From: JBBAAW01 sp964574405
Lineage (GTDB): Bacteria; Patescibacteriota; WWE3; UBA101185; UBA10185
DNA length: 13,994 nt
NCBI GenBank assembly: GCA_964574405.1
Contig: CAZNNN010000019.1
Span: 1 to 13,994, forward strand
Direction of reading: 5' to 3'
Below, piece after piece: positions 7,239 to 12,671 of the stretch. Each line of letters starts with the position of its first letter. The stretch's first letter is position 1. The notes beneath the pieces were generated by a model, which worked only from the letters and a program-made list of their open reading frames with translations, did no database searches and was not told the DNA's origin. A program made the translations under genes and the position numbers.

Positions 7239-9272
7239 ATGAGAACTAACTATTTGAGTACGCCTGTGCGCTTTCTTAATAAAATAGGTCCAAAGTATGA
7301 AAAACTATTGGAAAAGTTAGAAATTAAAACCGTAGGCGACCTCTTGTATCACATTCCTTTTAGATATGACGATTATAGTCGCAAAGTAAAAATTAAAGAC
7401 GCGGAGGTAGGGGAAGTTGTTTCAATAACGGGCTTTTTGGGTAAGGTTACTAACATTGCCACGCCGTACGGAAAAAAGCTAACGCTAGCTAAAATAGTTG
7501 ACGAAACAGGAGATTTAAGTTTGATCTGGTTTAATCAGCATTATTTAAAAACTATTTTAAAGGAAAATAAAACCTACACCGTGAGCGGAAAAATTACATT
7601 ATATAAAAACAAAAAATGTATTTTTTCGCCAGAATTTGAAGAAGGGGAGGGGGGCGTTTCCACCGGGCGACTGGTGGGGATTTATCCTGAAACGGCAGGC
7701 ATTTCCTCCAAATGGCTTCGCTCCAGAAATAACGACATTGTAACTGGTTTTGCGAATAACAAAATAGATGACTTTTTACCCCAAGAAATACTACTAGAGA
7801 ACAGTTTTCCAGAAATTGAAACTGGTTTTAAAAATATCCACTTTCCTCAAACTGTAGTTGACGCGGAAAATGCTAAAAAACGCTTTGCGTTTGAGGAAAT
7901 GTTTCTGGAACTTCTTAAGGTGGAAAAACGAAAACAGGAATGGAAAAAAGAAAAAAACGGTTGCAAGATTTTGTATAAACCACACCAGAAAACTATCAAC
8001 GCCTTAATCCAAAGCCTGCCCTTTAAGCTTACCCAGTCGCAACACAAAGCTCTGGATCAAATAATGGTGGACTTACAAGAAGAAACGCCCATGAATAGAC
8101 TTCTAGAGGGAGATGTGGGGAGTGGAAAAACCGTGGTGAGCCTTATCATAGCGTACCTTTGCTACCTAAACGGCTATAGAAGTATTCTGATGGCACCCAC
8201 GGAGATTTTAGCAGAGCAACATTTTGCTACATTTAACACATTTATTACTCAAAAATTTGATTCGAGCATAAAAATTATTCAAAAGACTTCCTATAAGAAC
8301 ACAGATCTTACTCAAAATTTTGATATTGCCATTGGAACCCACGCACTTTTGTACTCGGAAACGCAAATAAACTTGTTGGGGCTGGTAGTAATAGATGAAC
8401 AACATCGCTTTGGGGTAGAACAAAGAAGCCAATTGCTAAACATGACGGCAGAAAACATTGTACCAAACTTACTTGCTATGACAGCCACACCAATACCCAG
8501 AACCTTATCGCTCACGGTATATGGAGATCTCGACATTTCGGTTTTAAAACCACACACGGAGGAGGGTAGAAAGGTGCAAACTAGAGTCGCCGCAGAAAAA
8601 GAGCGAGAGAAATTGTATCACTGGATAAAAGCCCAAAACTGCCAAACTTTCATAGTGTGCCCATTTATTGACCAGTCGCACAGCGAAGACTTTGAGAATG
8701 TAAAGGCAGCAGAAAAAGAATTTAAAGAATTGCAAAAGATTTTACCCAAGGAGCAGATGCAGTTAATTCACGGTAGAATGAAACCCCAGGAAAAAGAGAA
8801 CGCCATAGCGGAGTTTAAAGCCGGAAAAGTAAGATATTTAGTATCTACACCAGTGGTGGAGGTGGGAATAGATGCGCCGGAAGCCTCAATTATTGTTATA
8901 GAAAGCGCGGAAAGATACGGTTTGGCATCGTTACATCAACTTAGGGGACGGGTAGGTAGACTTGGTCAGCGGGGTTATTGCTTTTTGCTACACACAGGCA
9001 GTTCCCAAAAGTCGCGCGAAAGACTAAAATACATGGAAACCGTAAGCGACGGCATGGAACTGGCAGAACTTGACCTTAAAATGCGGGGTCGGGGTGACAT
9101 TTTTGGAACTATGCAAAGCGGAGTGAAAAACTTTAAAATTGCCAGCGTTTACGATGTGGAACTGTTGGAAAAGGTCAAACGGGAGGCGGAAAAATACTTT
9201 GGACAGTTGAAAAAATACCCGCTGTTGGTGGAAAAAATTGAGGAATCGGGAAAGTTTGTGGGGCAAAATTAG
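7239..9272 (+). CDS. recG: ATP-dependent DNA helicase RecG
   Basis: Monomeric superfamily 2 translocase that regresses stalled replication forks and processes branched DNA. With the ATG at 7239 it has 677 residues, close to typical RecG. The N-terminus STPVRFLNKIGPKYEKLLEKL leads into the wedge/OB-fold domain (about 50-145). Helicase motifs: Walker A GDVGSGKT (291-298), APTEILAEQH (319-328), DEQHRFG (386-392), TATPIPR (415-421), and HQLRGRVGRLGQRGYC (566-581). The TRG-like translocation motif follows (DLKMRGRGDIFGTMQSG, about 612-628). In-frame starts at 7215 and 7221 would add only 6-8 residues and lie before the proposed promoter. rsmD follows 8 nt after the stop if counted to its Shine-Dalgarno-adjacent ATG, or 35 nt to the preferred start. 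Confidence 0.95.
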   Translation: MRTNYLSTPVRFLNKIGPKYEKLLEKLEIKTVGDLLYHIPFRYDDYSRKVKIKDAEVGEVVSITGFLGKVTNIATPYGKKLTLAKIVDETGDLSLIWFNQHYLKTILKENKTYTVSGKITLYKNKKCIFSPEFEEGEGGVSTGRLVGIYPETAGISSKWLRSRNNDIVTGFANNKIDDFLPQEILLENSFPEIETGFKNIHFPQTVVDAENAKKRFAFEEMFLELLKVEKRKQEWKKEKNGCKILYKPHQKTINALIQSLPFKLTQSQHKALDQIMVDLQEETPMNRLLEGDVGSGKTVVSLIIAYLCYLNGYRSILMAPTEILAEQHFATFNTFITQKFDSSIKIIQKTSYKNTDLTQNFDIAIGTHALLYSETQINLLGLVVIDEQHRFGVEQRSQLLNMTAENIVPNLLAMTATPIPRTLSLTVYGDLDISVLKPHTEEGRKVQTRVAAEKEREKLYHWIKAQNCQTFIVCPFIDQSHSEDFENVKAAEKEFKELQKILPKEQMQLIHGRMKPQEKENAIAEFKAGKVRYLVSTPVVEVGIDAPEASIIVIESAERYGLASLHQLRGRVGRLGQRGYCFLLHTGSSQKSRERLKYMETVSDGMELAELDLKMRGRGDIFGTMQSGVKNFKIASVYDVELLEKVKREAEKYFGQLKKYPLLVEKIEESGKFVGQN

Positions 9273-9273
9273 C

Positions 9274-9307
9274 AGGAGGAATGTGCAAAAAATGCACATT
9301 ACTATCT
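9274..9307 (+). promoter_or_regulatory. rsmD ribosome binding site with a hairpin spacer
   Basis: A full AGGAGG (9274-9279) is followed at once by a perfect 8-bp hairpin, AATGTGCA-AAAAA-TGCACATT (9280-9300), then 7 nt (9301-9307) and the ATG at 9308. In linear distance the Shine-Dalgarno site is 28 nt away, too far; with the hairpin folded the effective spacing is 7 nt, which is ideal. The ATG inside the stem (9281) has a spacing of only 1 nt and would add nine residues absent from the family. Confidence 0.65.
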
Positions 9308-9913
9308 ATGATAAGAATAACATCCGGCGTAGCTAAAGGAAAAAAGTTAATATTGCCAAATGAAGCTCTTCACCCTTACGGGCGTAGTAGCTTCTTTTGC
9401 GAGCAAAAAAACAATAAAAAGGTTACCGCGGTAAAAGAGGTGGTAAAGCTGGCTATTTTTTCCATCCTCGGAGACAAGATAGAAAACGCCACCTGCTTGG
9501 ATCTGTTTGCGGGTAGCGGAAATCTTGGCATAGAGGCTTTAAGCAGGGGAGCAAGTTTTTGCGACTTGGTGGACGAATCAAAATATTCTATTGAAACCAT
9601 AGAAAAAAACCTTAAAAATTGTGAACTTACAGACCGCGCGAACCCCATTTGGGACGATGTTTTAAAGTACCTTGGCAATACTCAAAGCATGTACGATATT
9701 ATCTTTGCCGACCCTTACTACACGGAAACAAATCACAAACATCTAGTAAAACTTGTTATGGAAAGATTAAACCCGCACGGACTCTTTTTTCTTTTATCCT
9801 CGGCTGGTAGCGCACCAATTGAATTATCTAAAGACCTTGTAGACTCTGTACACCTAGAAACCCGCAAATACGGCAAAACCTTACTAACGATTATTTCAGC
9901 GAAAGTATCCTAA
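9308..9913 (+). CDS. rsmD: RsmD-family 16S rRNA (guanine-N2) methyltransferase
   Basis: A 201-residue SAM-dependent Rossmann methyltransferase; the family methylates G966 of 16S rRNA (E. coli numbering) in the small subunit. The start MIRITSGVAKGKKL matches the family N-terminus (MRIIaGkyKGrkL), which is why 9308 is preferred over the ATG at 9281. The SAM-binding motif I is LDLFAGSGNLGIEALSRGA (64-82). The catalytic motif IV reads IIFADPYY (131-138), a variant of the usual DPPY/F. Residues about 20-36 are an insertion before the helix KKVTAVKEVVKLAIFSIL, replacing the usual short RPT segment; it coincides with an imperfect palindrome at 9362-9394. It lies downstream of recG, probably cotranscribed, and converges on brnA with 8 nt between stops. 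Confidence 0.88.
   Translation: MIRITSGVAKGKKLILPNEALHPYGRSSFFCEQKNNKKVTAVKEVVKLAIFSILGDKIENATCLDLFAGSGNLGIEALSRGASFCDLVDESKYSIETIEKNLKNCELTDRANPIWDDVLKYLGNTQSMYDIIFADPYYTETNHKHLVKLVMERLNPHGLFFLLSSAGSAPIELSKDLVDSVHLETRKYGKTLLTIISAKVS
9362..9394. repeat. 33-nt imperfect palindrome inside rsmD
   Basis: The outer arms GAAGCT (9362-9367) and AGCTTC (9389-9394) are perfect. Inside them further pairs (C9368-G9387, T9369-A9386, C9371-G9384) and a core CCC-TTAC-GGG (9373-9382) continue the stem with two mismatches and one bulge. It encodes part of an insertion in RsmD (EALHPYGRSSF) that family members generally lack, so it looks like a palindromic element that entered the gene in frame. Confidence 0.55.
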
Positions 9914-9921
9914 AAACTAAT

Positions 9922-10200
9922 TTAATAACTTTTAGCAAACTCGGATTTTACCTTGTCGGCAAGAAAAACTTTCATTAGCGACTGATAAGGTACATCCTGC
10001 GAATTAGCAATTTCCTTTAACCTAGATAGGAGAGAAACCGGAAGTCGCAGGGAAATAGATTCGGTAGAGGGCTTTAGTTCCGATAAATCCATCTCAACCG
10101 CCTCAAACTGATCCACATAATCGGAAAAATCGTGGCTCTGCCAAAAGGCTCTTTCGTTCGCTTCATTCTTAAACTGCGGCATCAATTTTTTCTTGTTCAT
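9922..10200 (-). CDS. brnA: BrnA/CopG-type antitoxin with ribbon-helix-helix domain
   Basis: Second gene of a type II toxin-antitoxin pair. The 92-residue product has an N-terminal toxin-binding type region (PQFKNEANERAFWQSHDFSDYVD, residues 8-30, as in CopG_antitoxin proteins) and a C-terminal ribbon-helix-helix (about 48-84): strand SISLRLP, helix LLSRLKEIANS, then PYQSLMKVFLADKV. Such proteins neutralise the toxin and repress their own promoter as dimers or tetramers. The start at 10200 is chosen because GAAAGGA (10213-10207) stands 6 nt before it; the in-frame ATG at 10230 lacks this. It overlaps brnT by 32 nt in another frame, which suggests coupled translation. The assignment as BrnA rests mainly on its BrnT partner. 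Confidence 0.87.
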   Translation of the reverse strand: MNKKKLMPQFKNEANERAFWQSHDFSDYVDQFEAVEMDLSELKPSTESISLRLPVSLLSRLKEIANSQDVPYQSLMKVFLADKVKSEFAKSY

Positions 10201-10477
10201 ATATTTTCCTTTCTTTATGACTCTGATCACGAGCCGAAATTATTCTAATTTTAGAACTTCTTATAGTAAAAGCCATGGATAGTGTTCTCTTTTTATCGGT
10301 TATCCCCAATGCTACAAACCGATCCTCTTCTTGAGAGTGACTAATATCCCTAAAAATTCTAATAGGTCTGTTAAAAAACACTTCCTCCGCCTCTTTATAC
10401 ATAACCTGGTGCTTACCGCTGTTTTTCTCCATGTTTCCCTTATCCCAATCAAAAGCAAGTGGCACAGGTAAGTTCAT
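10169..10477 (-). CDS. brnT: BrnT-family toxin (RelE-fold ribonuclease)
   Basis: A 102-residue protein matching the BrnT pattern: FDWDKGNMEKNSGKH (9-23), the YKEAEEVFF helix (27-35), EEDRFVALGIT (50-60), and KIRIISAR...KERKIYE (76-94). In Brucella the BrnT toxin is a ribosome-independent ribonuclease that inhibits translation and is bound by BrnA; here the same order, toxin first and antitoxin second with overlap, is seen. Nothing suggests inactivation. The ATG at 10477 is 6 nt after a strong -10 box, so the message should be leaderless, while brnA has its own Shine-Dalgarno site; different initiation modes could help set the toxin:antitoxin ratio (inference). Confidence 0.93.
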   Translation of the reverse strand: MNLPVPLAFDWDKGNMEKNSGKHQVMYKEAEEVFFNRPIRIFRDISHSQEEDRFVALGITDKKRTLSMAFTIRSSKIRIISARDQSHKERKIYEQEKIDAAV

Positions 10478-10483
10478 GAAACG

Positions 10484-10512
10484 AGTATATTACGCAAATA
10501 TACGGCTGTCAA
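10484..10512 (-). promoter_or_regulatory. brnT-brnA promoter, predicted leaderless
   Basis: On the minus strand a perfect -35 TTGACA (10512-10507), a 17-nt spacer and -10 TATACT (10489-10484) make the best sigma70-type promoter in the window. The -10 ends 6 nt before the brnT ATG at 10477, which puts the expected start site on the A of the ATG. Confidence 0.8.
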
Positions 10513-10535
10513 GTCCAACTTTAGTTGACAAGTTG
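10507..10535. promoter_or_regulatory. Candidate BrnA operator shared by divergent brnT and rpmF promoters
   Basis: TGTCAA (10507-10512) and TTGACA (10525-10530) are the -35 boxes of the two divergent promoters and form an inverted repeat. Between and over them lies the palindrome CAACT-TT-AGTTG (10516-10527), and AGTTG is repeated at 10531-10535. Ribbon-helix-helix antitoxins commonly bind such short repeats at their own promoters. Binding here would cover both -35 boxes. The inverted repeat alone could be a by-product of two facing -35 consensus boxes; the inner palindrome is not explained that way. Confidence 0.5.
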
Positions 10536-10554
10536 CCCCTAACCCGTTTAATAT
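10525..10554 (+). promoter_or_regulatory. Promoter of the rpmF-nusB-rnc-rpsP-trmD run, predicted leaderless
   Basis: -35 TTGACA (10525-10530, perfect), an 18-nt spacer and -10 TAATAT (10549-10554), ending 6 nt before the rpmF ATG at 10561. It is divergent from, and close to, the brnT promoter. Confidence 0.65.
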
Positions 10555-10560
10555 ACCCCT

Positions 10561-10710
10561 ATGCAAGTTCCAAAAAGAAAAACTAGCAAAAGCCAGGTGC
10601 GGATAAAAAGAAATTCGCACTATAAAAGACCAGCTATCAACACGGTTAAGTGTAAAGCGTGCGGAAGCGCAAAACTTCCACATCATGTTTGTCCAAAATG
10701 CAAAAGGTAG
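10561..10710 (+). CDS. rpmF: 50S ribosomal protein L32
   Basis: A 49-residue protein that begins MQVPKRKTSKSQVRIKRNSH, close to the family MAVPKRKTSKS start, and ends in a zinc ribbon with Cys31, Cys34, Cys44 and Cys47 (CKACG...CPKC). The KLPHHVCPKC stretch is the usual L32 signature, so this is the zinc-binding form and not the cysteine-free paralogue. It is the first gene of the run through trmD. The start lies 6 nt after a -10 box. Its end overlaps nusB by 13 nt. Confidence 0.93.
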   Translation: MQVPKRKTSKSQVRIKRNSHYKRPAINTVKCKACGSAKLPHHVCPKCKR

Positions 10711-11105
10711 ATCCTAGGCATCAAGCCAGAAAATTAGCCCTCTTAAAACTCTACGCGGAGTTTTTTGGTGGTACGGGTGACATTCCGGACGAGCTGATAG
10801 AAGACATGCCACAAACCGCCCAGGCTGATTTGGAACTTTTAAAAAGTTTGGTGGACGGGGTAAAAGCAAATATTGCAACCATTGACGCCGTAATTACCAA
10901 ATGTGCACCTGAATGGCCATTGGATAGAATTGCTAAACTAGATTTGGCGGTATTGCGCATAGCAGTGTACGAAATGCTTAACGCCAAAGTTAACGCCAGT
11001 ATAGCTATAAACGAGGCAGTGGAACTAGCCAAAGAGTTTGGGGGTGAAAACTCCAGCAAGTTTGTAAACGGGGTTTTAGGAAGCGTGGCAGACCATGAAA
11101 AATAG
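10698..11105 (+). CDS. nusB: Transcription antitermination protein NusB
   Basis: A 135-residue all-helical protein that, with NusE/S10, binds boxA RNA and keeps RNA polymerase processive on rRNA operons. The start MQKVDPRHQARKLALLKLYAEF corresponds to the family RrRARelALqaLY, so the ATG at 10698 is preferred to a GTG at 10659 that would translate the L32 zinc ribbon in another frame. The signature WPLDRIAKLDLAVLRIAVYEM (about 76-96) and INEAVELAKEFGGENSSKFVNGVL (about 106-129) are well kept. It overlaps rpmF by 13 nt and the ACP-like gene by 11 nt. Confidence 0.93.
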   Translation: MQKVDPRHQARKLALLKLYAEFFGGTGDIPDELIEDMPQTAQADLELLKSLVDGVKANIATIDAVITKCAPEWPLDRIAKLDLAVLRIAVYEMLNAKVNASIAINEAVELAKEFGGENSSKFVNGVLGSVADHEK

Positions 11106-11334
11106 CAGTCAAAAAGAAAAAGTAAAACAAATAATTGCCCATAAAGCGGGGCTAGAGCCTGGAGAAATTTTGGACGACCTGTTTTTTGGCGATGATCTTA
11201 ACCTTGGCGAGCTAGAACTTACGGAAATTTTGGAGGAGCTGGAGGAATTGTTTAAAATTGATCTACTGGCAGAACAGGGTGAAATTGAAAGCGTTAAAGA
11301 CCTGTACGACGCGCTGGAGGAGAAAATTGAATAA
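11095..11334 (+). CDS. Acyl-carrier-protein-like protein lacking the phosphopantetheine serine
   Basis: A 79-residue, strongly acidic four-helix protein with the ACP layout: KEKVKQIIAHKAGL, FFGDDLNLGEL, LTEILEELEELFKI and SVKDLYDALEEKI correspond to helices I-IV of ACP. The invariant DSL that receives 4'-phosphopantetheine reads GEL, with Glu39 where the serine should be, so it cannot carry an acyl chain in the usual way. It lies directly before rnc, the place of acpA in Bacillus subtilis (acpA-rncS), which supports descent from a true ACP. Its role now is unknown: a structural partner protein or a relic under selection are both possible. It overlaps nusB by 11 nt. Confidence 0.8.
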   Translation: MKNSSQKEKVKQIIAHKAGLEPGEILDDLFFGDDLNLGELELTEILEELEELFKIDLLAEQGEIESVKDLYDALEEKIE

Positions 11335-11337
11335 TAT

Positions 11338-12039
11338 ATGGACTTTGAAGCGTTAGAAAACATTTTGAGGATTAAAGTTGACAACGATGAAAACTATAAA
11401 CAGCTGTTAGCAACCGCTTTTACTCATAGGTCGTACCTTAACGAGCACCACGGAAGCATACTTGTTTCCAACGAACGGCTGGAATTTTTGGGCGATGCGG
11501 TTTTGCAACTTGTGTCGAGCGTTTTTTTATATAAAAAATTTCCACTTCTGCCGGAAGGGGATCTTACAAACTATAGATCCGCCATGGTGTGCACACCGTC
11601 CCTTGCTTTTGAGTCAAAAAGATTAGGTTACGGAGCGTTTTTACTTTTGTCCAAGGGGGAAGAAGCCACCGGTGGAAGAAATCGCGAATATATTTTGGCC
11701 AACACTTTTGAAGCGGTTTTAGGTGCGCTGTACACACAAAACGGGTTGGAGTTCTGCCAGCAATTTTTGGAGCGGGAACTTTTATACAAAATTAACAACA
11801 TTGTGCGGGATGAAAAATATAAAGACGCCAAATCTAAATTTCAGGAGCTGGCGCAAGAAAAACTTGGGTTTACGCCGGAGTATTATTTAATTGACTCGTG
11901 GGGACAGGATCACGATAAAACCTTTAAAATACAGGTAAAGGTGGGAGACAGAGTCTTTGGCGTGGGCGAGGGCAAAAGCAAACAACGCGCGGAGATGGAA
12001 GCTGCAGGTGCAGGTCTTGATAAAATTATATCCAGCTGA
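11338..12039 (+). CDS. rnc: Ribonuclease III
   Basis: A 233-residue double-strand-specific endoribonuclease acting on rRNA precursors and structured mRNAs. The RNase III domain has FTHRSYLNE (28-36) and the signature NERLEFLGDAVLQL (45-58) with Glu49 and Asp53; the second metal-site pair is Asn122 and Glu125 (ILANTFEAVLGALY), where E. coli has Asp114 and Glu117, so one metal ligand is Asn in place of Asp. The family's usual LD after this helix is TQ. The double-stranded RNA-binding domain (about 163-231) is complete (DAKSKFQELAQEKLG...GKSKQRAEMEAAGAGL). GGAGGAG (11316-11322) lies 15 nt before the ATG, inside the preceding gene. Confidence 0.95.
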   Translation: MDFEALENILRIKVDNDENYKQLLATAFTHRSYLNEHHGSILVSNERLEFLGDAVLQLVSSVFLYKKFPLLPEGDLTNYRSAMVCTPSLAFESKRLGYGAFLLLSKGEEATGGRNREYILANTFEAVLGALYTQNGLEFCQQFLERELLYKINNIVRDEKYKDAKSKFQELAQEKLGFTPEYYLIDSWGQDHDKTFKIQVKVGDRVFGVGEGKSKQRAEMEAAGAGLDKIISS

Positions 12040-12045
12040 TAGAAT
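12017..12045 (+). promoter_or_regulatory. Internal promoter before rpsP, predicted leaderless
   Basis: -35 TTGATA (12017-12022), an exact 17-nt spacer and extended -10 TGa-TAGAAT (12037-12045). The TGA of the extended element is also the rnc stop codon. The -10 ends 9 nt before the rpsP ATG at 12055. It would let rpsP-khpA-trmD be made separately from the upstream genes. Confidence 0.65.
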
Positions 12046-12054
12046 ACCGCAGTT

Positions 12055-12423
12055 ATGTCAATAAAGATAAGACTTGCAAAAATAGGAAAAAGGAACGCTC
12101 CCGCTTACAAAATTGTGGTGGCAGAAACACGGAGTAAAAGAAACGGTAAGTTTTTGGATATTTTGGGCGACTTTAACCCCGCCACGGCGGGCAAGCCCCC
12201 CACGGGCGTAAAAGTAACGATTGATAAAGTAAAACTAGACGCGTGGGTACAAAAAGGCGCATTAATAACGGATTCGGTAAAGGAGATGTTAGCGGGAACT
12301 TATAAATATACCAAATACAATCCCAAGGCAGAAAAAGCAACCGAGGAACAAACATCGGATAGTAACGAATCCAACGGCAGCAAACCGTCCGAAAACGATA
12401 AAACGGAAAAGGAAACCGCATGA
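12055..12423 (+). CDS. rpsP: 30S ribosomal protein S16
   Basis: A 122-residue protein; the first ~85 residues are canonical S16 (SIKIRLAKIGKRNAPAYKIVVAE, then RNGKFLDILGDFNP and the TDSVKEML helix region). The last ~37 residues are a lysine/glutamate/serine/asparagine-rich tail without hydrophobic residues, probably disordered and longer than in standard S16. It has no Shine-Dalgarno site but a promoter 9 nt before the ATG. Its TGA stop overlaps the ATG of khpA (ATGA). Confidence 0.95.
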   Translation: MSIKIRLAKIGKRNAPAYKIVVAETRSKRNGKFLDILGDFNPATAGKPPTGVKVTIDKVKLDAWVQKGALITDSVKEMLAGTYKYTKYNPKAEKATEEQTSDSNESNGSKPSENDKTEKETA

Positions 12424-12671
12424 AAGAATTTGTAGAATTTCTAGTTAAAAATGTGGTAAAAAATCCCGATTCTGTGGCGGTAACAGAAGTAGTGGAAGGC
12501 ACAAATTTTAGATATAGCGTAACCGTAAACCCCGCAGACATGGGCTTGGTAATAGGTAAAGAGGGTCGCACTATAAATAGTATTAGACTTCTTGCCAAAG
12601 CCAAAGCCGTAAAAGAAGGTGTTTGGGTGGATGTAACGCTTACGGACAGCGGTCAACTTGCTAATGCTTAA
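12420..12671 (+). CDS. khpA: Small KH-domain RNA-binding protein KhpA
   Basis: An 83-residue single type II KH domain. The RNA-binding GxxG loop is GKEG (46-49) within VIGKEGRTINSIRLLAKAKA. The N-terminal helix KEFVEFLVKNVVKNPDSV is typical of KhpA/YlqC. Known KhpA proteins bind RNA widely, often with KhpB, and affect cell elongation and division in Gram-positives. The rpsP-khpA order is the standard bacterial arrangement. The ATG overlaps the rpsP stop by 4 nt, with AAGGA a few bases upstream; its own stop overlaps trmD. Confidence 0.92.
   Translation: MKEFVEFLVKNVVKNPDSVAVTEVVEGTNFRYSVTVNPADMGLVIGKEGRTINSIRLLAKAKAVKEGVWVDVTLTDSGQLANA

Noticed and set aside
9280..9300. Hairpin after recG as a transcription terminator
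   Set aside because: No U-tract follows, the stem is AT-rich, and it lies between a Shine-Dalgarno site and a start codon.
9281..9307. ATG at 9281 as rsmD start
   Set aside because: It is only 1 nt from AGGAGG and inside a hairpin stem; family alignment starts at the ATG at 9308.
10659..10697. GTG start extending nusB upstream
   Set aside because: The extension is a second frame of the L32 zinc ribbon; NusB similarity begins at the ATG at 10698.
12173..12604. 143-codon open frame on the minus strand across rpsP and khpA
   Set aside because: It is antisense to two clearly recognised genes, has low-complexity Pro/Arg/Phe composition, and has no promoter or ribosome site that I can see.
12658..12663. 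TTG start for trmD
   Set aside because: The ATG two codons later (12664) is the simpler start, and the extra two residues carry no family signal.
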